DNA of 45,117 nucleotides from DASUZB01 sp036377075 (GCA_036377075.1 DASUZB010000301.1:1-45117); one strand, 5' to 3'; numbered from the stretch's first letter, positions 9,176 to 17,696 are shown. Numbers and translations are program-made. Notes: generated from the sequence alone by a model not told the origin.

Positions 9176-9617
9176 GCTCACGGGATCCCACGACCGTGGG
9201 TCCGCCTTTTGTCCACCCTCGGGGAGTACGACGGATGACTATCCCTTCGTGGTGTCCCTGTGGAGGCTCGGCAAGCGGGCTGTTTGGCGTACCTCCGTCC
9301 TCAAGGCGCAGGCAGCGGAGAGGGGTGGAAAGGGGAGACTCCCCAGACAGTTTCTCTTGGCCGCGAGAGGGGTACTCACAGCGCTCCAATCACACAAGGG
9401 CCAGCGCCATGAATATCCCAGGATGTTCGCCGAGCAAGAGAATCAGCACCTTGCGGTCGTGCGCCTTCGGTCCCCGCGCGCTACCCGCCGCTGGCTCGCT
9501 CGCGCATGCGGATGAGGCACCAGCTTGAGCTTCGTCGGGCACTCGACATCCTTGATCGGTCCAGTCCCGGCCGTCTCCAGGCTGGTGTAGCCGCTGCACG
9601 ATCACGGCCGATTTCCG
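9176..9617. other. Intergenic gap, no gene seen
   Basis: About 440 bp lie between the truncated DUF11 gene and the promoter of the methyltransferase fragment. Several overlapping frames exist on both strands, but none has recognisable protein features. This region may be recombination debris. Confidence 0.4.
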
Positions 9618-9645
9618 TTGAGCCCGACCACAGCTACCGTATGAT
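9618..9645 (+). promoter_or_regulatory. Sigma-70-type promoter for the methyltransferase fragment
   Basis: TTGAGC (9618-9623) and TATGAT (9640-9645) are separated by 16 bp. GGAGGAGG follows just before the ATG at 9681. This is one of the best -35/-10 pairs in the window. Confidence 0.55.
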
Positions 9646-9680
9646 CTGGGCGCCTTCCAAGCCCGGAGGAGGAACGCGCG

Positions 9681-10091
9681 ATGTCAGCCCAGCGACCAGC
9701 ATCCCCCGAGCTGGACGCCGACGATGTGGCGGACGCCAGGTACCCCAACACCGCCCGCATCTGGAACTACCAGCTCGGCGGCAAGGACAACCTCCCGGTC
9801 GACCGGAAGGCGTCCGACGCGGCCAACGCGATGGTGCGAGACATCAGCGCGCCCACCGGCGAGGACGCCGCCCACGACGGCCGCCACTTGATCCAGCGGA
9901 TGGTGGACTACATGCTCGGGCAGGGCGTCCGCCAGTTCCTCGACCTCGGCTCCGGCCGGCGGCCGCGGCGCTCAACTCCGGCTACCACCTCGCATACCTC
10001 ACCGGCGCCGGGCTGGTGCTCGTCGCGATCGCGGTGGCGGTTAGCTTCCGTGGTGATCGGCTGCGGCGGGTGCGCCGGCTCGGTGCCGTAG
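9681..10091 (+). pseudogene. DUF574-type SAM methyltransferase, N-terminal part only
   Basis: Residues 1-92 match the start of actinobacterial S-adenosyl methyltransferases (Methyltransf_19/DUF574): ARYPNTARIWNYQLGGKDN, then ARDISAP-type helices and MLGQGVRQFLDLGSG, which is motif I of the SAM site. Directly after LGSG (about 9956) homology ends. The remaining residues up to 10091 (RRPRRSTPATTSHTS onward) are out-of-frame reading of an MFS-transporter tail. The ribosome-binding site and promoter are intact, so a truncated product could be made, but it would lack most of the Rossmann fold. Confidence 0.7.
9962..10090 (+). pseudogene. MFS drug-transporter C-terminal fragment fused to methyltransferase start
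   Basis: In frame 2, from 9962, the sequence reads AAALNSGYHLAYLTGAG and then LVLVAIAVAVSFRGDR. This is a typical last transmembrane segment plus basic tail of DHA2-type (EmrB/QacA) transporters. It begins exactly where the methyltransferase homology stops and has no start of its own. The join lies within about 10 bp at 9955-9965. Confidence 0.55.
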
Positions 10092-10106
10092 AGTCGGGCG
10101 CGAGCG

Positions 10107-11795
10107 ATGGCGAGCGACTACGCGCCGACCCCGGTAGAGGACTTCCTCGACCCCGACCATCCGACGCTCTTTCCCCGGCTCACGCCGGAGCAGATCGAGT
10201 ACCTGGCGGAGATCGGCACCCAGCTCACGTTCGCGCGCGGGGACGTCGTGTTCGAGCACGGTCAACGCGAGACCCCGCTCTACGTGGTCCAGAGCGGAGC
10301 CATCGACATCATCGACCACGCGCCGGAGGGCGATCGGTACTTCACCCAATGCAGGGCCGGAACGTTCGCCGCCGACATCTCGATGTTCACCGGCGAGCCG
10401 ACCCTTGCCGCGGGGTACGCGGCCGAGCCTACCTCGCTCGTGGCGCTCCCGCCGCAGGATGTGCGCCGGGTCGTCGCGACCACGGCCGAGCTAGGCGACC
10501 TGCTCCTGCGGACGATGGTCACCCGCCGAGAGTGGCTTCAGGGCCGCGGTCTGGGTCAGCAGCGGCTGATCGGCTCACGATGGTCGGGAGAGTCCTTCGC
10601 CGTAAGGGAGCTCTTGGAGCGCAACCTCGTTCCCTTCACCTGGCACGACCTCGCCACCGACGCCGACAGCCGGATCCTGATCGAAGGGCTTGGCATCGGG
10701 GAGGCCGAGTGCCCGGTCCTGGTCCGCTCCGACAGCGTCATCCGGCGAGTGACTGTGACGTCGGTCGCCGATGAGCTCGGGCTACGAGCGCAGGTCGACG
10801 GCCAGAACTTCGACGTCGTGGTGCTCGGCGGCGGCCCGGCCGGGCTCGCCACGGCGGTCTACGCCTCCTCCGAGGGCCTCAGCACGCTCGTGGTCGAGCG
10901 CTTCGCCCCGGGCGGTCAGGCGGGCACGAGCGCGCGGATAGAGAACTACCTCGGCTTTCCGACGGGCCTCACCGGCGCCGATCTCGCCCGGCGGGCGACG
11001 CTCCAGGCGCGAAAGTTCGGCGCCGTGATCTCCAGCGTCCATGAGGCCTCCCAGGTCTCAGAGCCACACGACGGCGGTTTCCGCGAAATCGGGCTAGCTG
11101 ACGGTCAGCGCGTCCTCGGCCGGTGCGTCGTCCTGGCGCCGGGCGCGGACTACCGCCGGCTTCCCGCGGAGAACGCGGATCGGTTCGAGGGCCGGGGCCT
11201 TTACTACGCGGCGACGCACATCGAGGCGCAGCAGTGCTCGGGAGAGGACGTCGTGGTCGTAGGCGGAGCGAACTCGGCCGGGCAGGCCGTGGTCAAGTTG
11301 GCCGACTACGCGCGCGAGGTCCATGTCGTAGCCCGGCGACCGCTCGAGGCGGCGATGTCGCACTACCTGGTCGACCAGATCGAGGCCAAGTCGAACGTCC
11401 GCGTCTGGTCCGGGTGTGAGGTGCGATCGCTCGAGGGGGACGAGAAGCTCGAAGCCGTGGTGATCTCGGGTGCGGGTCCCGACCGCCGGGTCGAGACCTC
11501 GGCGCTCTTCGCCATGATCGGCGCCTCCCCGAGGTCGGAGGGGCTGGTCCAGTTCGTGGGCCAGGACGACAAGGGCTTCGTGGTCACGGGCGAGGAGGCG
11601 AGGCGCCACCCCGACTTCCCCCGGCACTGGAACGGGGCGGACCGGGGCCCGCTCCTGCTCGAGTGCACGCGCCCGGGCGTCTTTGCGATCGGCGACGTCC
11701 GCACAGGCTCCACGAAGCGCGTGGCGGCGGCAGTGGGAGACGGCGCGCTGGTCGTTCGCTCAATCCACGCCTCGCTCGCTTCTGGCCAAGCGTAG
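10107..11795 (+). CDS. cNMP-binding / thioredoxin-like / TrxR-like FAD oxidoreductase lacking redox cysteines
   Basis: This 562-aa protein has three modules. Residues 20-135 are a cyclic-nucleotide-binding domain (FARGDVVFEHGQRETPLYVV, then YFTQCRAGTFAADISMFTG). Residues 150-225 are a thioredoxin-like domain with SGES (160-163) where CxxC would be. Residues 233-562 are a TrxR-like flavoprotein with VVLGGGPAG (238-246), GGQAG, VVVGGANSAGQ and VFAIGDVRTGSTKR. The TrxR CATC position reads AATH (368-371). It shares this core architecture with the receiver-fused protein at 1698-3365. The start at 10107 has no clear ribosome-binding site and lies 15 bp after the methyltransferase remnant. Related cNMP-TrxR proteins are known, but physiological substrates are not. 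Confidence 0.88.
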   Translation: MASDYAPTPVEDFLDPDHPTLFPRLTPEQIEYLAEIGTQLTFARGDVVFEHGQRETPLYVVQSGAIDIIDHAPEGDRYFTQCRAGTFAADISMFTGEPTLAAGYAAEPTSLVALPPQDVRRVVATTAELGDLLLRTMVTRREWLQGRGLGQQRLIGSRWSGESFAVRELLERNLVPFTWHDLATDADSRILIEGLGIGEAECPVLVRSDSVIRRVTVTSVADELGLRAQVDGQNFDVVVLGGGPAGLATAVYASSEGLSTLVVERFAPGGQAGTSARIENYLGFPTGLTGADLARRATLQARKFGAVISSVHEASQVSEPHDGGFREIGLADGQRVLGRCVVLAPGADYRRLPAENADRFEGRGLYYAATHIEAQQCSGEDVVVVGGANSAGQAVVKLADYAREVHVVARRPLEAAMSHYLVDQIEAKSNVRVWSGCEVRSLEGDEKLEAVVISGAGPDRRVETSALFAMIGASPRSEGLVQFVGQDDKGFVVTGEEARRHPDFPRHWNGADRGPLLLECTRPGVFAIGDVRTGSTKRVAAAVGDGALVVRSIHASLASGQA

Positions 11796-11921
11796 GTCAA
11801 CGACGACAGGAAGGGAGACGCCACCTACCGGGGCCGCCCTTACCACAAACCCCAGCTCACACGGCGTGCCAGCATTTCCGTACCCCACGGGACCTAGATC
11901 TCCAAGCCGGAACCGAGGCTT

Positions 11922-11951
11922 CTGAGATAACACAAACTTGTGTTATCTCAG
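11922..11951. promoter_or_regulatory. Perfect 30-bp palindromic operator
   Basis: CTGAGATAACACAA, a 2-bp AC centre, and TTGTGTTATCTCAG form perfect 14-bp arms. The palindrome ends 13 bp before the regulator's ATG at 11965. It is A/T-rich in an otherwise GC-rich setting and is the likely binding site of the MarR/GbsR protein encoded immediately after it. Confidence 0.75.
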
Positions 11952-11964
11952 GCATACGTGTAGC

Positions 11965-12477
11965 ATGCTGCGCATGCCGACCGATGCCGAGATCACCTTC
12001 GCCGACCACGCCGGCCGGCTCTACGCCCGCCGTTACGGGATGGCCCCGGTGGTGGGGCGGCTGTTGGGCTATCTGGCCATCTGCGACCCGCGCGAGCAGA
12101 GCATCGCGGAACTGGCCGAAGCGCTACTGGCCAGCCGCAGCGCGATCGCCGGCGGGGTGAAGACCTTGGAGCAGTTGGGCCTGGTCCGCCGCTCCCGGGC
12201 CGCGGGTGAGCGGATGGACCGGGTCGGCATCGACCTGACCTCGCGGCGGGCGTTGGGGTTCGACCCCACCGAGTACCAGGAGCAGGCCGCGCTGGCACGC
12301 GAAGGCCTGGCGATCCTGGCCGACGCCCCGCCCGAGCGGCGGGCCGTGCTGCTGGAGTGGGTCGCGCTGGCCGAGTGGCTGGTGGCACGGCTGCCCGAGT
12401 GGGAGAAGGACTGGCAGGCCCACCGCGAGGCGCTGCGCGCGGCGGGCGAACTCCCCGGCGACACGACGCATTCCTGA
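11965..12477 (+). CDS. GbsR/MarR-family transcriptional regulator of the DrrAB-like operon
   Basis: This 170-aa regulator has a winged helix covering about residues 25-80: VGRLLGYLAICDPREQS, then LAEALLASRSAIAGGVKTL (recognition helix) and LGLVRRSRAAGERMDRVG (wing). Helical dimerisation segments follow (LAREGLAILADA, LLEWVALAEWLVARLPEWE). GbsR-type MarR proteins bind palindromes and often control adjacent ABC exporters. The start could be ATG 11965 or 11974; neither has a clear ribosome-binding site, and transcription may start close to the ATG. It is 15 bp ahead of the ABC ATPase gene, so the three genes probably form one autoregulated operon. Confidence 0.85.
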   Translation: MLRMPTDAEITFADHAGRLYARRYGMAPVVGRLLGYLAICDPREQSIAELAEALLASRSAIAGGVKTLEQLGLVRRSRAAGERMDRVGIDLTSRRALGFDPTEYQEQAALAREGLAILADAPPERRAVLLEWVALAEWLVARLPEWEKDWQAHREALRAAGELPGDTTHS

Positions 12478-12492
12478 CGGCGAGGAGGCACG

Positions 12493-13311
12493 ATGACCCC
12501 GATGACCACCCAGACGGTCCAGGCGCTGCACGTGCAGGGTCTGGAGAAGTCGTACGACGAGTTGCGTGTGCTGCGCGGCGTGGACTTCGACGTGGCGCGG
12601 GGCAGCATCTTCGCGCTGCTCGGCTCCAACGGCGCAGGCAAGACCACGGTCGTGAAGATCCTGTCCACGCTGCTCAAGCCCGACGCGGGGACGGCCACCG
12701 TCGCCGGCTTCGACGTCGCCACGCAGGCTGCGGACGTGCGGGAGTCCATCAGCCTCACCGGGCAGTTCGCGGCCGTGGACGAGATCCTCACCGGGCGCGA
12801 GAACCTGGTCCTGATGGCCCGGCTGCGGCGTGTGAGGCACGCCGGCCAGGTCGCGGATGACCTGCTGACCCGCTTCCAGCTCACCGACGCGGCGGAGCGG
12901 AGGGTGGCGACGTACTCCGGTGGCATGCGCCGCCGCCTGGACATCGCCATGAGCCTCATCGGGCACCCGCCGGTGATCTTCCTGGACGAGCCGACGACCG
13001 GGCTCGACCCCCAAGCGCGCATCGAAGTGTGGAACAGCGTCAAACAGCTCGCCGGGCAGGGCACGACGGTGCTGCTCACCACGCAGTACCTGGACGAGGC
13101 CGAACAGCTGGCCGACCGGATCGCGATCCTCCACCAGGGTCGGATCATCGCCAACGGCACCCTCGCCGAGCTCAAGCAGCTGTTCCCGCCCGCCAAGGTC
13201 GAATACGTCGAAAAGCAGCCGACCCTCGAGGACGTCTTCCTCGCCATCGTCGGTGCCACCGGCAAGGACGGCGACGCCGGCAAGGACGGCGGCATCGGCA
13301 CCGACGAGTAA
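12493..13311 (+). CDS. ABC exporter ATP-binding protein, DrrA-like
   Basis: This 272-aa ATPase has Walker A LLGSNGAGKTT (about residue 42), signature YSGGMRRRLDIAMS, Walker B VIFLDEPTTGLD and the H-loop region replaced by TTQYLDEAEQLADR, all as in daunorubicin-resistance DrrA-like proteins. DrrA-family ATPases pair with a single six-TM permease and export drugs or lipids. The C-terminus has an unusual polar tail, GKDGDAGKDGG. The upstream GAGGAGG is a strong ribosome-binding site. The permease follows after 9 bp. The exported compound is unknown. Confidence 0.9.
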   Translation: MTPMTTQTVQALHVQGLEKSYDELRVLRGVDFDVARGSIFALLGSNGAGKTTVVKILSTLLKPDAGTATVAGFDVATQAADVRESISLTGQFAAVDEILTGRENLVLMARLRRVRHAGQVADDLLTRFQLTDAAERRVATYSGGMRRRLDIAMSLIGHPPVIFLDEPTTGLDPQARIEVWNSVKQLAGQGTTVLLTTQYLDEAEQLADRIAILHQGRIIANGTLAELKQLFPPAKVEYVEKQPTLEDVFLAIVGATGKDGDAGKDGGIGTDE

Positions 13312-13320
13312 GGAACAACG

Positions 13321-14082
13321 ATGACCAAGCGCTTTCTCGGTGACATCGCCCTCCTGACGGGACGGTCCTTGCGTCACATCATGCGCAGCCCGGATACCAT
13401 CATCACGACCACGATCATGCCGATCGCCTTCATGCTGCTGTTCGTCTACGTGTTCGGCGGCGCGATCAGCTCAGGGTCGGATTCGTACGTGAACTACCTG
13501 CTGCCCGGCATCCTGCTCATCACGATTGCTTCGGGCATCTCCTACACCGCCTTCCGGCTCTTCCTGGATATGAAGAGCGGGATCTTCGAGCGCTTCCAGT
13601 CCATGCCGATCGCACGGTCGTCCGTGCTGTGGGCGCACGTGCTGACCTCGCTCGTTGCCAACCTGGTCTCGCTCGTGGTCGTCGTGCTCGTCGCGCTGCT
13701 CATGGGCTTCCGCTCGGGGGCGGGCATGTCGGCGTGGCTCGCGGTCGCCGGCAGCCTGATCTTGTTCACCCTGGCGCTGACGTGGATCGCCGTCATCCCC
13801 GGCCTCACCGCGAAGTCCGTGGATGGCGCGAGCGCGTTCTCCTACCCGCTGATCTTCCTGCCGTTCATCAGCTCGGCATTCGTGCCCACCGACACCATGC
13901 CCGGCCCGGTGCGCGCCTTCGCCGAGCACCAGCCGGTGACGTCCATCGTCAACGCGATCCGCGACCTGTTCACCCAGCAGCCGGTCGGCACCGACATCTG
14001 GATCGCCCTGGCGTGGTGTGTCGGCATCCTCGTCGTCGCGTACGCCCTCGCCATGGCGACCTACCACCGCAAGATCGCCTAA
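13321..14082 (+). CDS. ABC-2 type permease, DrrB-like
   Basis: This 253-aa ABC2_membrane permease has an N-terminal cytoplasmic helix (LLTGRSLRHIMRSPDT) followed by about six membrane segments. These include IIMPIAFMLLFVYVFGG-type, LLPGILLITIASGISY, LVSLVVVVLVALLMGF, LAVAGSLILFTLALTW and ALAWCVGILVVAYALAMA. The motif FLPFISSAFVPTDTMPGPVR is characteristic of DrrB-type exporters. It forms the channel partner of the ATPase ending at 13311. Transcription converges with the FtsX-like permease gene, with about 140 bp between the stops and no obvious strong terminator. Confidence 0.9.
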   Translation: MTKRFLGDIALLTGRSLRHIMRSPDTIITTTIMPIAFMLLFVYVFGGAISSGSDSYVNYLLPGILLITIASGISYTAFRLFLDMKSGIFERFQSMPIARSSVLWAHVLTSLVANLVSLVVVVLVALLMGFRSGAGMSAWLAVAGSLILFTLALTWIAVIPGLTAKSVDGASAFSYPLIFLPFISSAFVPTDTMPGPVRAFAEHQPVTSIVNAIRDLFTQQPVGTDIWIALAWCVGILVVAYALAMATYHRKIA

Positions 14083-14221
14083 GACGGCGTTTCGTTCCTT
14101 TCGGGGTAATCGCAGGCGTTGAGGTGAGGTTCTTCGGCGCCGGTTGCTGCCGTGGCTGCCGAGACGGTGCCGTGGCGGCTGCGTCGGGTTGTGCGTGGTA
14201 AGCCAGGAGCTGGCCTGCTGG

Positions 14222-16798
14222 TCATTCCGCGCCGATGGCGGTGAGCAGGTCGAGCCGGGCGGCGCGGTGGGCGGGGATGGCGGCGGCGACCAGCCCGGCC
14301 GTGCCGGCAAGCACCAGGTCGACCAGGAGCTGCCTGGCGGGGAGGGCGATCGTGGCCACGCCGGCCTGTTGGACGGTGACGGCGCGGGCGAGGGCCGCCC
14401 CGACCCCGATGCCGAGGGTGAGGCCGAGCAGCGCCCCGGAGACCGCGGTGATGACCGACTCCCAGCGGACCATGGCGGCGAGCTGCCTTGCGGTCATGCC
14501 GACCGCGCGGAGCAGCCCGAACTCTCGGGTCCGCTCGACCACCGCCAGGGCCAGGGTGTTGGCGATCCCCAGGGTGGCGACGGCGGCGGCGAGCAGGACC
14601 AGCGCGGTGAGCAGGTCGAGCGCGCTGCCGAGGTCGCCGAGGTCGCTGGCCCGCTGCTGCTGGTAGGTGGCGGGGTCGGTGACGGTCACGTCCGGGTAGC
14701 GACTGAGGAGGGGTTGGACTGCCGCGGTCAGCGCGGCCGGGTCGGTGCCGGGGGCGGCGTGCAGCAGCGTGTGGTCGGCCTGGCCGTGGCCGAGGGGGAA
14801 GTAGCGGTCCATCAGGTCGATGGCCAGCAGCAGGTCGGCCTCGAACAGGGGGTCGCGGGCGAAGATCCCAACGACCGGGAGCTGGCGGGTCGTGCCGACC
14901 TCGGAGAACCCGACCGGGACCAGGCTGCCGACCCGCCAGTGGTGGTCGTCGGCGAGCCGGGTGGAGAGCAGCAGGCCGCCGTCGGGCCGGTCCAGCGCCT
15001 GCAGGCTGCCGGCACGGACGCCGAAGTCCAGGACGCGGGCGGCGGGGCCAGGGTCGATCCCGTCGACGCCGACCCGGGCGCCGCCGACGCGGACGTGGGC
15101 GGTGTTGACCGGCAGGGCCGCGCCCACCTCGGGCAGCACCGCCAGCCGGGCCACCGCCGCGCGGGGCAGGACGCCCTCCAGGTACAGGTCGGCGTGGCTG
15201 CCGGCCTGGATGCCGGCGCGGACCGAGCGGGCGGCGGAGGTGCCGAGCACGCTGGTGCCGGCCGCCAGGACCAGCCCGACCGTGAGCGCACCGACCGTGG
15301 CGGCGGACCGGCGCGGGTTGCCGAGGACGTTGTCGCGGGCGAGCCTGGCCGCGAACCCGAACAGGCGCGCCAGCGGCGCGCCGACGGCGCGGCACAGCGG
15401 CGGGGCGAGCACCGGCCCGAGGGCCATGACGGCGAGCACGGCCGCCAGCGCGCCCAGGCCGCTGAGGGCGGTCGTGCCGGTCCCGACGACCAGGGAGGCG
15501 GCGATGCCGGCCGCGCCGACGAGGGCAAGGCCCAGCCCGACCGCGGTCCGGGCCCGCCCTGCTGGTGGTGCGGTCGATGGGGCGGCTTGGCGGATCGCCT
15601 CCAGGGGCGCCACCCGGCTGGCCCGGCGGGCCGGGGCGAGCGCCGCCGCCATGGTGACCAGCGTCCCGACCGCCAGCCCGGCGAGCACGGTGCGAGGCGC
15701 CAGCACCAGCCCGGCGGGCGGCAGCGTGTTCCCCAGGCCGCGCAGCAACGCCTGTAGCCCGACGGCGGCGCCCACCCCGACGGCGACGCCGGCGGCCGCC
15801 GCGACCAGCCCCACGACGGCGGCCTCCAGCAGCACCGCGCCGAGCACCTGCCGGCGGGTCGCGCCGAGCAGCCGCAGCAGCGCCACCTCGCGGATGCGGC
15901 CGGCGACCAGCACCGAGAAGGTGTTCCAGATGGTGAAGGAGCCGACCAGCAGCGCCACCGCCGCGAAGGCCAGCAGGGTGGCGCGGAGCCCAGCAAGGTA
16001 GCCCTGGACCTCGCCGGCTTGCCGGGCGGCGAGGCTGGCCGCGGTCGCCGCCTCCAGCCGCCCGGCCGGCAGCAGCCCGGCGATCCGGTCGCGCAGCACG
16101 TCCGCGCCCACCCCGGGAGCGGCGCGCACCCGGACCTCGTCGACGGTGCCGCCGCGGCCGAGCAGGCGCTGCGCCGCGGCGGTCTGCAGCACCGCCACGG
16201 TTGGGGTGTCGAAGGTGCCGAGCTCGGAGGCCGGGCTCTGGGCGCCGGCGAACCCGGTCACCCCCACCACCCGGAAGCGGTGCGGCGCGCCGTCGGCGCC
16301 CACGATCCCCAGGGTGTCGCCCAGCCGCCAGCCGCTTGCACGGGCGGTGGCCTGGTCCAGGACGGCCTCGCCGTCGCGCTCGGGAGGCCGGCCCTGGGTC
16401 AGCGTGTAGCCGGCCGCCAGCGTCGGGTCGGCCGGCCAGCTCAGGATGAGATTTGACGCGCGGCGGTGGCGGATGGGCCGGCCATCCCGGCCGACCATCG
16501 TCACCTTCTCCCCGACCACCACCCCCGCCACCGCCCGCGCCCCGGGCGCCGCCGCGATGGCGGCGACCAGGTTGGGCCGGATGGCCTGCGGCGGGCCGGC
16601 CTTGGGGTCGTCGGCGTTGTCGACGACCACGTCCACGCCGGACTGCGCTGCCGCGGTCAGGCGGCGCACGGACTGGCCGACGGCGTCGGTGAGGATCAGC
16701 GTGCCGGTCACCAGCGCCACGCCGACCAGCACCGCGACCGCGGTCATCGCCAGCCGCGCCCGGCGGGCGAGCAGCCCCTTCAAGGTTGCGTCCAGCAC
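14222..16798 (-). CDS. FtsX-like ABC permease (MacB type)
   Basis: This 858-aa permease starts at a GTG and has the double FtsX architecture. TM1 is LAMTAVAVLVGVALVTGTLI; then comes a large extracytoplasmic domain, three TMs around 265-400 (FAAVALLVGSFTIWNTFSVL onward), a central segment, a second TM and periplasmic domain (450-700), and three final TMs. The repeated motif REVALLRLLGATRRQVL and its second copy REFGLLRAVGMTARQL are the FtsX coupling helices. Such permeases act as mechanotransmitters or export lipids and peptides. Its start lies 3 bp after the stop of the ATPase gene, so the two are coupled. Confidence 0.9.
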   Translation of the reverse strand: MLDATLKGLLARRARLAMTAVAVLVGVALVTGTLILTDAVGQSVRRLTAAAQSGVDVVVDNADDPKAGPPQAIRPNLVAAIAAAPGARAVAGVVVGEKVTMVGRDGRPIRHRRASNLILSWPADPTLAAGYTLTQGRPPERDGEAVLDQATARASGWRLGDTLGIVGADGAPHRFRVVGVTGFAGAQSPASELGTFDTPTVAVLQTAAAQRLLGRGGTVDEVRVRAAPGVGADVLRDRIAGLLPAGRLEAATAASLAARQAGEVQGYLAGLRATLLAFAAVALLVGSFTIWNTFSVLVAGRIREVALLRLLGATRRQVLGAVLLEAAVVGLVAAAAGVAVGVGAAVGLQALLRGLGNTLPPAGLVLAPRTVLAGLAVGTLVTMAAALAPARRASRVAPLEAIRQAAPSTAPPAGRARTAVGLGLALVGAAGIAASLVVGTGTTALSGLGALAAVLAVMALGPVLAPPLCRAVGAPLARLFGFAARLARDNVLGNPRRSAATVGALTVGLVLAAGTSVLGTSAARSVRAGIQAGSHADLYLEGVLPRAAVARLAVLPEVGAALPVNTAHVRVGGARVGVDGIDPGPAARVLDFGVRAGSLQALDRPDGGLLLSTRLADDHHWRVGSLVPVGFSEVGTTRQLPVVGIFARDPLFEADLLLAIDLMDRYFPLGHGQADHTLLHAAPGTDPAALTAAVQPLLSRYPDVTVTDPATYQQQRASDLGDLGSALDLLTALVLLAAAVATLGIANTLALAVVERTREFGLLRAVGMTARQLAAMVRWESVITAVSGALLGLTLGIGVGAALARAVTVQQAGVATIALPARQLLVDLVLAGTAGLVAAAIPAHRAARLDLLTAIGAE

Positions 16799-16801
16799 CG
16801 C

Positions 16802-17584
16802 TCACACCCCCGCCGGACCGGCCCGGGCGGGACGCTCGAGCCGCTTCATCGCCTCCAAGACCCCCGCGGCGGTCGGCTCGCCCAGCTCGCCGGCCACGCG
16901 CCCGTCGGCCAGGAAGACGACCCGGTCGGCGTAGCCCGCCGCGACCGGGTCGTGGGTGACCATCACGATCGTACGGCCCAGCTCGCGCACGGCTTGGCGC
17001 AGCACGCCCAGCAGCTCGGCGGAGGCGCGCGAGTCCAGGTTCCCGGTCGGCTCGTCGGCGACGACCAGGTCGGGATGGCCCAGCAGCGCGCGGGCGGCGG
17101 CCACCCGCTGCTGCTCGCCGCCCGACAGCTCACCCGGCCGGTGCCCCAGCCGCTCCTCCAGCCCAAGGGTGGCGACCACCCCGGCGAGGAGCTCCGGGTC
17201 GACGGGGCGCCCGGCGATCGCCGACGGCAGGACGATGTTGTCGGCGGCGGTCAGCGCCGGCAGCAGGTTGAACGCCTGGAAGACAACGCCGATCCGGTCG
17301 CGGCGCAGCAGGGTCCGGTCCCGCTCGGCCAAGGCGCCAAGCTCGACCTCGCCGAGCAGGACCTGCCCCGAGGTCAGCGTGTCCAGCCCGGCCAGGCAGT
17401 GCAGCAGCGTGGACTTGCCAGACCCTGACGGGCCCATCACCGCGGTGAACCGCCCCGCCTCGAACGCGACCGTGACCCCCGCAAGGGCGTGCACCACGGT
17501 CGAACCCGTGCCGTACCGCTTGACCGCAGCAACCGTCCGGGCGGCCAGCCCACCCGTGAGGGTGGTCGCGGTGGTGCCTCGCAT
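16802..17584 (-). CDS. ABC transporter ATPase, MacB/LolD type
   Basis: This 260-aa ATPase has Walker A MGPSGSGKSTLL, Q-loop GVVFQAFNLLPALT, signature ELSGGEQQRVAAARAL, Walker B LVVADEPTGNLDS and H-loop MVTHDP. The FNLLP and GNLD motifs are typical of the MacB/LolD/FtsE group that works with FtsX-like permeases, as encoded next. I chose the ATG at 17584 because AGAAGGAG precedes it; an upstream in-frame start would add about 20 residues. A dyad lies 78 bp upstream. Confidence 0.92.
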   Translation of the reverse strand: MRGTTATTLTGGLAARTVAAVKRYGTGSTVVHALAGVTVAFEAGRFTAVMGPSGSGKSTLLHCLAGLDTLTSGQVLLGEVELGALAERDRTLLRRDRIGVVFQAFNLLPALTAADNIVLPSAIAGRPVDPELLAGVVATLGLEERLGHRPGELSGGEQQRVAAARALLGHPDLVVADEPTGNLDSRASAELLGVLRQAVRELGRTIVMVTHDPVAAGYADRVVFLADGRVAGELGEPTAAGVLEAMKRLERPARAGPAGV

Positions 17585-17661
17585 CGGGGCTCCTTCTGCT
17601 CCGAGTCCTCCCAGAGCCTCTCCCATGGCCCAGCCCACCACCATCGGGGATCGCCCTGGAA

Positions 17662-17696
17662 GGACCCTGACCCACCGGCACCACGCTCAGGGTTCC
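17662..17696. repeat. Imperfect inverted repeat upstream of the MacB-type operon
   Basis: GGACCCTGA and TCAGGGTTCC (9 of 10 with one bulge) flank 16 bp. It sits between the transposase stop and the ABC ATPase start, and could be an operator or a terminator; there is no T-tract. Confidence 0.3.

Noticed and set aside
14079..16805. 908-aa minus-strand frame overlapping the FtsX-like permease
   Set aside because: It lies in another frame of the same strand and has an Arg/Gly/Pro-rich composition. The permease frame has clear TM helices and FtsX motifs.
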